Assembly: GCA_030142905.1 (NCBI GenBank)
Contig: JASJOG010000176.1
Coordinates: forward strand, 143,501 to 207,500
Reading direction: 5' to 3'
Length of the DNA stretch: 64,000 bases
Source of the DNA: Heliopora coerulea
Lineage: Eukaryota > Cnidaria > Anthozoa > Scleralcyonacea > Helioporidae
Both the position numbers and the translations under genes were made by a program. The notes below the pieces were generated by a model. The model saw only the letters and a list, made by a program, of their open reading frames with translations. It was not told the origin of the DNA and ran no database searches. Positions 49,721 to 60,320 of the stretch are shown here, in pieces. Each line of letters starts with the position of its first letter. Position 1 is the first letter of the stretch.

Positions 49721-49854
49721 TAACCTCGTTTGCTCGGCCCGTACTGGAAAGTGTTTACCCTCGGGGTTTTCCGCTCAAACCTCGTTTCTTCGTCATTTGG
49801 TCTGGACGAAAACCTCAGGCAAACACTTTCCCGTACGGACCACGCTCTTAGTTA
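49721..49854. mobile_element. MITE-like element, AACCTCGTTTG ends, copy 2
   Basis: Starts TAACCTCGTTTGCTCGG and shares CAAACCTCGTTTCTTCGTC with the copy at 36572-36707; inner inverted repeat GGAAAGTGTTT / AAACACTTTCC. Confidence 0.8.
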
Positions 49855-50940
49855 ACAAGTATTTCCTTTTGTCCCTCAGTCTCTGAAATCTTGAGACAAG
49901 CACTTTCCTTTCTTCACCCTCTATTAGTAAGTTATCAATCTTTGAATAGCAGTCGGATATTACGCAGACTAAGGTGTAAACTACTTTTTGTCAATTCATT
50001 TTTTGTTTTAGGCTTAGGTTCACATAGTCTTACTTGATTTTCTAAATTTACAATTTATTATAGCTCTGCGAAGAAATGTCAAGACACGCTATTGTTCATA
50101 TACTTACAACATTATCATGATTTGTAACTATCTGTACATAAGTTCGAGCTTTGTAAATGTTACATTTTACTTGTAATATATGTAGTTTGCTGTGCTTATG
50201 TATTATTCACCATCTACTGTTACGTAATATACAATCCTTACTTTTACTGTTCAATAAAATCCATTAGTGAATCATGTTTTCGTGGAGTTTCGATGCGTTT
50301 TGGTTTGCTGTCCTCGCCAAGAGATGCATGTAGTTTCTGATCAACGTAGTGGTGATATTAAAAGCTCTGAATATTTTGCGTCTATATGAGGCCGTTTTTT
50401 TTTGTTTTTTTTTTTGTTTTTTTTTTTTTTTGTTTTTTTTTTTTTTTTTTTTTAATCCTCGCGTAGTTTTTCCAGCTTTCAGTCCATTTTGTTGTGAAAT
50501 ACTTGCAAACAAGTGCTTCATAGTCATTAGTGATAAAAATGTGGCTATATTCATGTAAGTAAAATGTTTAGCATACAGCATGGACTTTTAACTCTGTATT
50601 ATAAAAATCTAAAACTTATGAAAGAAACCCTTTTTTTGCCTCCCAACAGGAATCGAAACTGAATGTAAGATGATGGGCGATGGCCTTGCTGGTTTTATTA
50701 ACTGATGATGTAAAAGGTAGGGTTATTCACTCATCATTCTTTTAAACTGGTCGCAGTGCACAGGTAATCAAAGATTGGCGTAACGGTTATTTTTACCAGT
50801 TTATGGGGAAACTCGTCAAAAAATGGCAAGCCATTCCACCGGGGAACGTATCTCATGAAGTGTGTCTTATTGATCTCTGTATAGTGGTTGACTGAAATAA
50901 TGGCAACTGCTGTGATGTTCAAAATTGCTCAAACCCGTAG
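49855..50940. other. Intergenic with a T-rich run
   Basis: No gene recognised. A T-run of about 60 bases (50395-50453), broken by single Gs, could be the poly(A) tail of a minus-strand retroinsertion; no source sequence was recognised beside it. Confidence 0.5.
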
Positions 50941-50944
50941 CATA

Positions 50945-51208
50945 AATTTCAGAATCATCCTCAGAGAAACATGAACAGAAAATTTTCATAATAATGTGAC
51001 ACTCCTGAAGTCAACTAAAAAATGTTGACTCGAGCGGGATTTGAATTCACACCTTCGGGATACCGGTCCGCCGCTTTACCTGTTGAGCTATTGAGTCCAC
51101 AGGGATTGGAGGTTGACCGGTATCCCGAAGGTGCGTGTTCAAATCCCGCTCGAGTCAACATTTTTCAGTTGACTTCAGCAGTGTCACATCATGAAAATTT
51201 TCCGTACC
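50945..51208. mobile_element. Inverted pair of SINE heads
   Basis: Minus-strand tRNA-like head (about 51026-51100) with body reaching CTGAGGATGATTC near 50960, faced by a plus-strand partial copy from 51115. Same family as the cluster at 18260-18960. It includes GAGCTATTGAGTCCACAGGG at the head start. Confidence 0.8.
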
Positions 51209-51445
51209 ATTAAATTGAGACAAGATTTGTCCGATAAGTTTTAAGAATGGTTGTGGCATGATGCACTTCAAACAGCATATTGGTAATAAAACGAATTACG
51301 ACGCGCTTCGACATCTCTTATAAAAATCCGTGTCGCAGTTCTAACTTTTTCGGGATTTTTCTAAGCCTTACTTTCACGTTCACATCGTGATCATTATCAT
51401 GTATTACTGTAAAATTTGATTTTGGCGAAATATCAAATTTCCTCT

Positions 51446-53041
51446 TTACAAAATGCTTTGTCCGTTCACTATGGGATGTGAGGCAATGTGGTGTGTTTTC
51501 AAAGCATTTTTCTGGTAAAACGCCTTATTGCAATACTGACAGACAAACGGTTTCTTTGGGGCGTGTGTTCTTAAATGTGTGTTGAGTGTCGATCGCAGGG
51601 TAAAACCCTTCCCGCATACCCCACACTTATATGGTCGTTCCCCAGTATGGCCGTAAATGTGAGCCTGTAAATTTCCTTTTTGATTGAAACCTTTGCCGCA
51701 ATACTGGCAATGATACATTCGCTCATCCGAGTGCGTGCGCATATGGTAGTTTAAATGCGTCAGCTGTTTGAATCCGCGCCCACACTTCTGGCATTTGAAC
51801 GGTTTCTCGCCCGTGTGCGTGTAGTGGTGAATGCGCTTGTCGATTTTCTGGTGGAAGCCCTTTCCGCAATAATCACATTTGTAAGGCTTATGGTCGGAGT
51901 GTATTTTCATGTGCGTGTGCAAGTTAGAAGCTCTGTTGAACGTTTTATTGCACTGAGTGCAAGTATATGACTTCACAGAAGCGTGGGTAATCTGATGTCG
52001 AGTAAAGTTACCCAGCTGACGGAAGCCCTTGCCACACTGCTTGCAAATGTGAGGTTTTTCGGGATCATGTGGTTCTTTGAGTGGCAGTGAACTGTCGACA
52101 TCCGCTACGTTGTCTTCCTTTCTTGTGTTCTTGTATTCAACTGAAGGCAAAGGTGGCTTAAATCCTTGTGCTGTCTCCGTTACTGAGGCTCCTTCGATCT
52201 CTTGTGCGTTAAACGATCGGTCCCCACCGTCATCCACTTTGTTAATAAACCTTGAAACCAACTCTGTGAAACGGTCCGAGTCCTCACGTAACAATTTTGC
52301 AGACTTGGTTGGTCCTTCTTTCAATTCTCTACATTCCTTGCCTTTCGTTGAGTTTGAAAGAGCGGTTTCTTTCCCTGAAGAAAATTCTTTTGTAACGGAA
52401 GACGATTTCCACTCGTCCCTGCCTTCGTGATTCGGTCTTTTTCTAATAGTTGCTTTCTGGGAGTCAGCAGATTTAGGAAAACATTCGAATCGTTGTGCCT
52501 TCCAGTCTTCGCTCTGTGAATGTATTTCTCGAAAGTGCACGTGTGGAGTGTTTTCGCCCGTTGACCATCTTCTCTGATGATTTGACGAATAAGACGTGGC
52601 TGCTGTGTATTGCCATGTCGAACGTCTTTCGCTGACTCTCTGAGGACAGCAAGAAAAGAAATGATCTGAGCAAAAAAGCACTCTGTCATCTGGTGGCAAC
52701 CCACTGTAGGGAGACCACGAAGGGTAGTTTTGCACCACTCTGTGCTCGGCGGACATAAGCGAACCTGGTGAAGGTCGCCCTTGAAAGGTAATGTTACCCA
52801 TGTGATGTTGAGGACGAGGCACAGCGAGTTGTGCATTCACTGTTAAACTTAGCAACCTCGGCATCAAGGTCATGTTCTGTTGATCTTTTGGTATGCCCAT
52901 TTGGTCACGTTGGTGTGCTTCGCTGTGGCTATGGGTCTGTTGTTCACGACTGAGATATTTTATCTCTGAGTTTGTTGAAGTTTCAGTTGATCTGCAGGAT
53001 TGACTGCCTGCATCTGTGGAATGATAATGAAACAATGTCAT
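51446..53041 (-). CDS. Seven-finger C2H2 zinc-finger protein, terminal exon
   Basis: A long frame of 531 codons. Residues 1-329 are polar and low in recognisable domains. From about residue 330 to the end there are seven consecutive C2H2 fingers with CxxC-F-L-HxxxH spacing: CKQCGKGF, CTQCNKTF, CDYCGKGF, CQKCGRGF, CQYCGKGF, CGVCGKGF, CQYCNKAF. Two linkers are TGEKP/TGERP; others are diverged (ASVKS, SDHKP, SDERM, APKKP). It should be a nuclear DNA-binding regulator; the target cannot be told. A splice acceptor (TCCACAG before 53013) suggests that this is the last exon and that the upstream in-frame ATG at 53041 may be intronic; upstream exons were not identified. Confidence 0.88.
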   Translation of the reverse strand: MTLFHYHSTDAGSQSCRSTETSTNSEIKYLSREQQTHSHSEAHQRDQMGIPKDQQNMTLMPRLLSLTVNAQLAVPRPQHHMGNITFQGRPSPGSLMSAEHRVVQNYPSWSPYSGLPPDDRVLFCSDHFFSCCPQRVSERRSTWQYTAATSYSSNHQRRWSTGENTPHVHFREIHSQSEDWKAQRFECFPKSADSQKATIRKRPNHEGRDEWKSSSVTKEFSSGKETALSNSTKGKECRELKEGPTKSAKLLREDSDRFTELVSRFINKVDDGGDRSFNAQEIEGASVTETAQGFKPPLPSVEYKNTRKEDNVADVDSSLPLKEPHDPEKPHICKQCGKGFRQLGNFTRHQITHASVKSYTCTQCNKTFNRASNLHTHMKIHSDHKPYKCDYCGKGFHQKIDKRIHHYTHTGEKPFKCQKCGRGFKQLTHLNYHMRTHSDERMYHCQYCGKGFNQKGNLQAHIYGHTGERPYKCGVCGKGFTLRSTLNTHLRTHAPKKPFVCQYCNKAFYQKNALKTHHIASHPIVNGQSIL

Positions 53042-53079
53042 TACTTTAGAATACTGCTATACGTTGTTGCTTTCAATAA

Positions 53080-53570
53080 CGTTGTTCTTGCTGGTGTTGC
53101 TGTTGTTGTTGTAGCTGTTGGTTGAATGTCCGCGTTATCGCTGATCGCTGTTCTTATGATACCTGTTGTTAATTGTAGGGGTTTATTTTGCAGCTTCTGT
53201 GGTTGTTGTCGTGATTGTCGTCAGTATTGTTTTTGCTGTTGCTGTGGCTGTTTATGTTGTTTCTATTGTTGTTCTTATAGTTACTGTCGTCGTGAGTTGC
53301 TGAAACTATCACAGTTGTTCCTGCTGTTTCTCTTGTTGTTACTGCTGTTGCTGCACTCTGCTTTTGTTATTACTCGCGTTTCTGTATTGTTGCTGCTATT
53401 GTTTTCATTGCTGTTGTTGCTTTGTATCTTGTTGCGGTCACTGTGCTGTTGCTGACGCTGTTGTTTCTTATCCCGTTGTTACTGTTGTTGTTGTTGTTAT
53501 TGTTGTTTTTGTTACTGTTGGTGTTGCTGCTGCTGTAGTCATCGCCTTCATCTTCGTTTTTGTTGTGGTA
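53080..53570. repeat. GTT/GCT-rich low-complexity DNA
   Basis: Interspersed TGTTGT, TGCTGC and GTTGTTGTT words upstream of the zinc-finger exon. The cysteine/valine-rich plus-strand ORFs here are compositional artefacts. Confidence 0.8.
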
Positions 53571-54000
53571 GTTTTATGATTGCAAGATCTGCTGTGGTGG
53601 CCTTCTCGCCTTTTCCACCATATCAAAGCGTTTACGCCAATGTTCCATAAATTGTTGAGTTGAGTCTAAATTTCGTCATTTTTGTTCAAACGATTGTGAT
53701 GATTGTCTTTCTTCTTTGGGTTGGTTTCAGTTCTCTCGTTTTTTTGTTGGTGACTGTTCTCAATTTTTTTTCTTCCAAGCCTCGTTCGAATATTTGTATT
53801 TCATACCGCGTCCATTTTTCTCTTTACCTACCTCCCTGCAACTCGGTTGAAAGATCTATCGATGGTCGCGTTCTTACCAAAAATGATCTTGGCATTCTTT
53901 GCTTCTTAATCCCTGCATCAGGAAAAAAAACAAAAAATTTTGCGACATCCTTCTTCTTAAGGCTTGTCGAATAAAAACAAAAGGTACCTTTATTTATACT
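53571..54000. other. Spacer, nothing recognised
   Basis: No gene or named repeat seen. Confidence 0.4.
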
Positions 54001-54002
54001 AG

Positions 54003-54147
54003 ATAACCCTGTCAGGTACCTGCGCTGCTTTCCCTAGAGGTCCAGTAAGGGCCACCCCTCATGGGTCCAGTGTCACTACAAGAGGAAACCGGAGTATCCG
54101 GAGAAAACCTGCGATGCTTAGTAGAGTCAAACTGGATAACACTCGCA
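54003..54147 (-). mobile_element. 5'-truncated SINE: core and tail only
   Basis: Shares about 100 bases with 18290-18390 (GGTCCAGTAAGGGCCACC, CATGGGTCCAGTGT, GAGGAAACCGGAGTATC). The tRNA head is missing; the minus-strand 3' tail includes AAATAAAGGTACC. Confidence 0.75.
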
Positions 54148-54229
54148 GTTGATTGAGTTGCAGCAGAATACCCGCTCAAAGCAGTAATAGCAGCTTTATT
54201 CAACTGTTTTTGATCGGCTCTTAGAATTT

Positions 54230-54832
54230 AAAAATCTATTTTATTCTTTAATTTTATTCTTTAAATTTAAAAACTCAGACTATTTCCCCGAAGTTTGAAA
54301 CTGATTACTTGTCGGGATGAAAGTGGCGAAGTTGAATTCTATATCTGACCATGAAACCGATTTTCTTGCTGCTTTCTTTGTGACTTATTAATTTATGAGT
54401 GAGAATTGCATACCAAGTATCTCAAAACTACGAAATGAGTTATGGAAGGGTAAACATTCTTTTCTCATGTCACGAGTTCTCTCAAATAAAACAAACTTAA
54501 TTTTCTTTTTGTCTACATGTAAACCATTTTGCTAATGACTAGGCTTCGATAGTAAAGGTGCATATATAGGTAAGGACGTTTAGTTAATAGTACAGCAACA
54601 CTGTTACGGCAACGTAGTAAGTGTTCAGGATCGCAATCATAGAAACGTATTTAAACAGGCTTTTCCGGAAATGCTCGAGAAAATCAATATTGACTTCGTC
54701 AAGCGTCGATACGTTTGAAGCAAGTGAGAGATCGAAGAACTTGAAAAGAACTAAGGAAGCAAACCTATACTATCACTTCGACTAGCAGACATTTTAACGT
54801 CCATTTTCTTCCTTTGCTGTGAAAATCATTTC
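54230..54832. other. Spacer, nothing recognised
   Basis: AT-rich, with two TTTTATTCTTTAA units at 54239-54268. No gene seen. Confidence 0.4.
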
Positions 54833-54891
54833 TTGCTTTTTTGGCCTCTGTGGGTGCCTTACTTCCTCAAACTACTACCAAATTTTTCCGC

Positions 54892-55069
54892 AGTTGATTT
54901 TCCCGTAGATGTCCTAGAAAAACTACCCAGAGGAGTCAAAAATGCAAAAACACCAGAGAAGAAAGACCGACAGCAATTTATAAGTTTACTGCTGAAATCT
55001 TTGATAAAATCGCAGCAAATAATATCGCCAAAATCGCAACAACAATGGCCAGTTGCCGAATCACAATGA
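54892..55069 (+). CDS. Possible orphan exon, function unknown
   Basis: After an acceptor-like TTTTTCCGCAG (ending about 54892) the frame FPVDVLEKLPRGVKNAKTPE, then KKDRQQFISLLLKSL, runs to a stop at 55069. Its codon use and charged helix look protein-like, but no family is recognised and no partner exon is seen. It may be chance or a gene remnant. Confidence 0.2.
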
Positions 55070-55203
55070 AATTTCATCAATGTTTGCAAGAGCCATTTTA
55101 AATTGGCCGACTCGAACAATAAAAGATGGTGACATGTAAAGTTGACAATAATCCTTTGCAAGCAGTAAACATTGTATCATACCAATAAATAAATAAATAT
55201 ATA

Positions 55204-56010
55204 TAGAGATAGATGGATGGATGGATGGATGGACGGACGGGTGGATGGATGGATGGAAAACTTTTATTTAATCACGGTTGTTACATCAATTTTAACAATT
55301 GGTCTTCCTGTAAGCCGTGAAAATAAATGAATACCTAATATATACACATATATAGACAATATATATTTTACATATATTTTTCGCTCATTAATTGATGCAG
55401 ATTACAAAATTTCAGTTTGTTCTTAAATACATTAATAGAAGTTATGCATTTTAATTCGTTGGGTAACAAGTTCCAGAGTTTGGCACCAGTGAAAGCAAAA
55501 CTATTTCTATACTAATCGGTCTTACAGACAGGAAGGTCAAAATTTAATGCCGCTTGTCTTAAACAATAAAACCTTGAGCCGGCATTTTGACAAAAAATCT
55601 CTTGCAAGTACCTTGGTGTCAAACCATTCACAATCTTGAACATCATCAAAGCTTTCTGTTCAAGCCTGCGTTGATATAGGTTTGACCAACCAAGTTTTTT
55701 TAATGTTTCATTGCTGCCATGTGTCAAACAAGTGTCCCCTGTTATAACACCGGCAGCTCTATTCTGTAGCCGTTGCAATTTCTTACTTAGTTCAGATCCA
55801 ATGCCATCCCACACAATACTACAATAATCAAAATATGGCATTATTATCGACTTATATATTTTACATAAATTTTCCATGTTTAAATATTTACTAGCCTTTT
55901 TTAATATCACAACAGAAGTTACAACCTTCTGAATAATACTATTAATATGAAGTTCCCATTTTAAGTGGCAATCAATCGTCGCATCGAGACATTTGGTTTG
56001 GTAAACCCTA
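55204..56010 (-). mobile_element. Non-LTR retrotransposon A, 5'-truncated
   Basis: Minus-strand 3' piece. The ORF 55910-55512 (IYKSIIMPYFDYCSIVWDGI, LQNRAAGVITG) is the conserved region downstream of the RT core in CR1/L2/Jockey-like elements. The 3' UTR forms a hairpin (CACGGTT...AAGCCGTG, 55273-55319) and ends in GATG/GGAT units at 55210-55256. The truncated 5' end abuts the tail repeat of element B. Confidence 0.85.
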
Positions 56011-56011
56011 C

Positions 56012-57970
56012 GAAGGATGGATGGATGGATGGATGGATAATTTTATTTTAACACGGTGGTTCTATCAGATCTAAAAATTACAAGGTTACTAAGTTTGTTC
56101 TTCCTAGAAGCCGTGTATATAGCAACAAAATATATTTACATTTTTTGTTGTTTTTATAATAGATAGTTTGTAAATAATTATAACTATTTACAAACTATGT
56201 ATTTACAAATATTTACATAATATACAGCTAATTGGGAGATCTATATGTTGTCAGTGCAGAAATCATGGGGTTTTATTTTGTGTTTAAATTAGGAAAAATT
56301 GGTCTCTTCTTTGAGAGGGTTTCGTAAAGAATTCCAGAGTAAAGGTCCAGATACAGCAAAGCTTCTTTTGTAGCATTCGGTTCTTACGCTTGGTATTTCA
56401 ATGTTTCTACTGGATGATCTTAAATTATAATTATTTGAACCACACTGGTTTTTAATTATCTCAGTCCGATATTTTGGTGCATTGCTGTTAATAATTTTGT
56501 GCATCATTTGGGCTTTCTGGCATTTTCTGCTGTGTTCTAATGATGGCCACCCTAGTTTAGCAAAGACATCTTGTGTGTGAATAGTGTATGGTGCTCCAGT
56601 AATAATACGAGCCGCACGGTTTTGTAGTTTTTGTAATTGGTCGGCAAGTGTTTTATCGATACTGTCCCATACAACACAGCAGTAATCAAAATGGGGTTTT
56701 ACCATTGAGTTGTAAACACTAGTAAGAAGATTTGGATTAAGGTAAGGTTTAGCTTTCTTAATAATACGCAAGTTGGTTGACACTTTTTTGGTGATATTTT
56801 TAATATGACCCTTCCAAGTTAGATTTTTATGCCAAAGCAAGTAATTTCATTGGCCTGTTTCAGGGCAATGTCATTAATTGATAGGTTTAAATTTTCAGCA
56901 AAGGTGGTTAGTCTTTGCCTTGAGCCAACCATCATATATTCTGTTTTAATGACATTAAGTGTGAGCTTGTTGGCACAGAGCCAATCTACTACACAATCAA
57001 CATCATGTAGCATTGATTTGATTTCTAGTATGCTGGTGCCCGATACAGATAAGTTGGTATCATCTGCATACATTCGTGTGGAGCTATAAGTAACACAACT
57101 GGTAAATCATTTATATAAATGAGAAAAAGGAGTGGTCCTAATATTGTTCCTTGTGGGACACCACAAGAAAGTTTCTGTGCTTCAGATAAAGAGAAATAAG
57201 GTTCCGTTCACAAGTTTCCTGTCAATGTTGAAACACCATTTATTGGTGAGGTCCAACATTGCAGTCGTTGTTGAAAATAGTGATCGGAAACCAGATTGCC
57301 TTGGATTTATCAGATTGTGTTTTGTTATATAGCTTTCTAACTGACTATATACAAGTCTTTCAAAAACACGAGCAACTGCAGAGATAACAGAGATTGGTCT
57401 ATAATTGTTTGAGTTACTCCGATCTCCTGCTTTGAATATGGATGTCACTTTTGCCATTTTCCAGTCAGCAGGAACTATGTTGCTTTCTAATGATAAGTTG
57501 AACAGTTCTTGCCAGTGATACCCATATATATGGGGCAGAAATTTTTAAAATTTTGTTCGAAATTTTATCCAATCCCACAGGTTTTAAATAATTTTTGAAC
57601 TTGCGCAGCAGAGATTTTTTCAAACTTAAATATTGAGTTAACTTTAATTAGGTAACCTTTGAAAGATTTTGTGTTAGATGGTGATGGTATTTTTAATGCT
57701 AAATTAGGACCAATGTTGGTAAAGTGGATGTTAAGAGTGTCTGCAATTTCTTTAGATTTGGTGGCAGACCCAGAAGGTGTTATATTAATTTTGTTGTTTT
57801 GGCTTTATTACCCATAATGTTATTTAACACTCTCCAAGTACCTTTTGGGCTACCTAAATTCTTTTTAATTTCTGGATAGTAACGTTTTTTAGTCTTTCTG
57901 ACCAACTGATTGACTGCATTTCATTTCTGTCTGAAGAGCAGCCAATCAGCAGGTGAATTAGATTTGGTGG
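56012..57970 (-). mobile_element. Non-LTR retrotransposon B, 5'-truncated
   Basis: RT pieces in minus order: sequence to about 57460 in broken frames, 57457-57182 (NNYRPISVISAVARVFERLV), 57073-56819 ([12 protein letters not shown] with the catalytic YADD) and 56840-56289 (FDYCCVVWDSI, LQNRAARIITG). Frames shift between pieces and part of the palm is frame-broken, so it is inactive. The 3' UTR hairpin (ACACGGTGG...GCCGTGT, 56052-56115) matches that of A; the tail is a short GGAT run (56013-56037). Confidence 0.9.
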
Positions 57971-57972
57971 CC

Positions 57973-58243
57973 TTTGGATGGATGGATGGATGGATGGATG
58001 GATGGATGAATGGACGGATGAATAGGTAGGGAGAGGGAGGGAGGGAGGGGAGGGAAGGAGGGAGGGAGGGAGGGCAGGATGGAGGGAGGGAGGGAGGTAG
58101 AGAAGTAGGGAGGTAGAGAGGTAGAGAGGTAGGGAGGTAGGAAAGGAGATAGAGAGGGAGATAGAGAGAGAGAGAGAGAGGGAGATAAAGAGAGAGGGAG
58201 AGAGAGGGAGAGAGAGGGAGAGAGAGAGAGAGGGAGAGAGAGA

Positions 58244-58294
<51 letters not shown>
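57973..58294. repeat. GGAT, GGGA and (GA)n compound microsatellite
   Basis: GGAT units (57977-58015), GGGA/GGTA units to about 58140, then (GA)n with GGGAGA to 58294. This is the tail of element C; the serine/leucine/proline ORF opposite is an artefact. Confidence 0.95.
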
Positions 58295-58300
<6 letters not shown>

Positions 58301-59816
58301 ACTCGGAATCACATCAATTTACAAATTGCTTTTCATGTGAGCCGAAATCTATCTAGAGTAAAGAATTACATAAATAATATTGTTATATTACAAATTTTGA
58401 TACATAATTACTGTTGTGTGAAACTAGAGGAGGAAACTTGATCTATGAAAAACTTTAAGTCTGTTGCAAGTCTGGCTTCTTTAGGTAGGCTATTCCATAA
58501 TTTTTCGGCACTGTATACAAAACTATTTTTCAGATATTTTGTTTTGGGCCTTGGTAAGCCAATATTGTTATCTCGATCTCTAAGATTGTACCTTTCTGAA
58601 TAATTACAAAAATTGAAGTAATCTAGTAAATATGGAGGAGCCAAACCGTTAAGCGCTTTATATACAAGGATAACTTTGTGTTGTTTTCTCGTTTCATGAA
58701 GCGTTTTCCAACTCAGTTCCTCTCTAATCTCGTAGGATCGGATATTATAACCCTTCTGTGCGATAACTCGGCCAGCGCGGTTTTTTAATTTTTGTAATCT
58801 ATTTGCTTGCCCAGCTGACATGTTATCCAAAACGATATCACAATAAATAAAGGCTGAATTAAAGAGTTGAAAATTACAAGAGCCACTTTCTTGGATACAA
58901 ATGATCGTACGTGTTTAAGACCTGCTATTGCTTGCGAAACATTTTTAGAGACATGATCAATTTGTTCGTCCCAGTTGAGCTTTTCATCAATATATACTCC
59001 AAGGCATTTTGTGTATTTAACACTCTTTAATACATGACCATCAATATGAATATGCGAAGTATTTTTTATTTTGTTTAGGTTATCATTCGATCCTATGAAC
59101 ATGTGTTCAGTTTTTGCAGCGTTAAAGCTTAGTTTATTTGCTAATAGCCACTGCTTTATATTACTTAAATCACTGTTTGTTGATTGAATTACTTTTTTCA
59201 AAGATTTGTCACTTGTTGTTATATTAGTGTCATCCGCATACATTCTTGGTTTTGAATGTTGTAAACAATTTGGAAGGTCATTTATATAAATTAGAAAGAG
59301 CAGCGGCTCGAGGATTGAACCTTGTGGGACTCCGCACTTTATTTTCTTAAGTGAGGATGGGCTCCCGTTTATAAAGCAGCATTGCACGCGATCAGTAAGA
59401 TAAGATTTAAACCATTTAAACGTCGATACGGACAAGCCGTATAAACACAGTTTACGTAAAAAATAGAGTGATCGACCGTGTCAAATGCTTTAGATATGTC
59501 AAGAAATACTACAGAATTTATTTTACTGTTATCCATATTTACAAGCCATTCCATTGTGGCATCCAGCAAAGATGCAGCAGTGGAATGAAATTTTCGAAAT
59601 CCGGACTGAAATTTTGACAGTAAGTTATTTGTTTGCAGATAGTCATATAACTGGTTATAAATAATTCTTTCAAACACTTTCGCAATAGGTGATAGAACAG
59701 AAATTGTTCTGTAGTTATTCATACTGTCTCTAGAACAAGACTTATGAATCGGGGTAAATAGCACATTTCCAATCAAGTGGAAAAACCCCCGTATTTATTG
59801 AATGATTAAAGATGTA
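57973..59816 (-). mobile_element. Non-LTR retrotransposon C, 5'-truncated
   Basis: RT pieces: 59776-59369 (MNNYRTISVLSPIAKVFERI, FLDISKAFDTVDHSI), 59435-58785 ([47 protein letters not shown]) and 58830-58408 (LKNRAGRVIAQKGYNIRSYE, LWNSLPKEA). One-base frame shifts separate them. 3' end: a long GA tract, then GGGA, then GGAT units. It is the longest of the three and diverged from A and B. Confidence 0.92.
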
Positions 59817-60055
59817 AAGAGAGATAGAGATAGAGAGATAGATATATATAGAGATAGAGATAGAGATAGATAGATATATATAGATGGAGATATATAAATG
59901 GAGGTATATAGATGGATATGTATAGATGGATATGTATAGATGGATATATATAGATGGATATATATAGATGGATATATATAGATGGATATATATAGATGAA
60001 AATATATATGTAGTTTATATATAAGTATATATAAGTATATATATAAAATTTATTA
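59817..60055. repeat. GATA/GATATATA microsatellite
   Basis: GAGATA units, then about nine 18-bp GATGGATATATATA-type units. It starts where element C is truncated, the same arrangement as the other two junctions. Confidence 0.93.
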
Positions 60056-60239
60056 AAAACCCATGAGGAAAATACAAAAGAAAATCATAAGCGTGTCGGA
60101 TCTATATATGTGATAAAGAGACATGTGCCTTTATGTGTGAAGAAGAAGTTCGATTTTTTCGGGTTACGAACGATAAATTTCCAAACTTTCTTCGCGAATT
60201 AGCGTATTAAAAGGTGAATTTCATTAGACATTTAAAAAA

Positions 60240-60320
60240 CTCGCAGTTCGTGCTTTATCGGGATTTAAAACACGCGGCGATAGCCGAATGTTTTAAATCC
60301 CGATAAAGCACTCCTGTTCG
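60240..60320. repeat. GTGCTTTATCGG palindrome, copy 2
   Basis: TCGCAGTTCGTGCTTTATCG then GATTTAAAACAC, with the complement on the right. Pairs with 21901-21979. Confidence 0.8.

Noticed and set aside
50349..50581. Lys-rich / Phe-rich ORFs
   Set aside because: Translation of a T-run of about 60 bases.
53126..53579. Cys/Val-rich plus ORFs
   Set aside because: GTT/GCT-rich low-complexity DNA.
57854..58312. 152-codon serine/leucine/proline ORF
   Set aside because: Translation of the (GA)n/GGGA/GGAT tail of element C.
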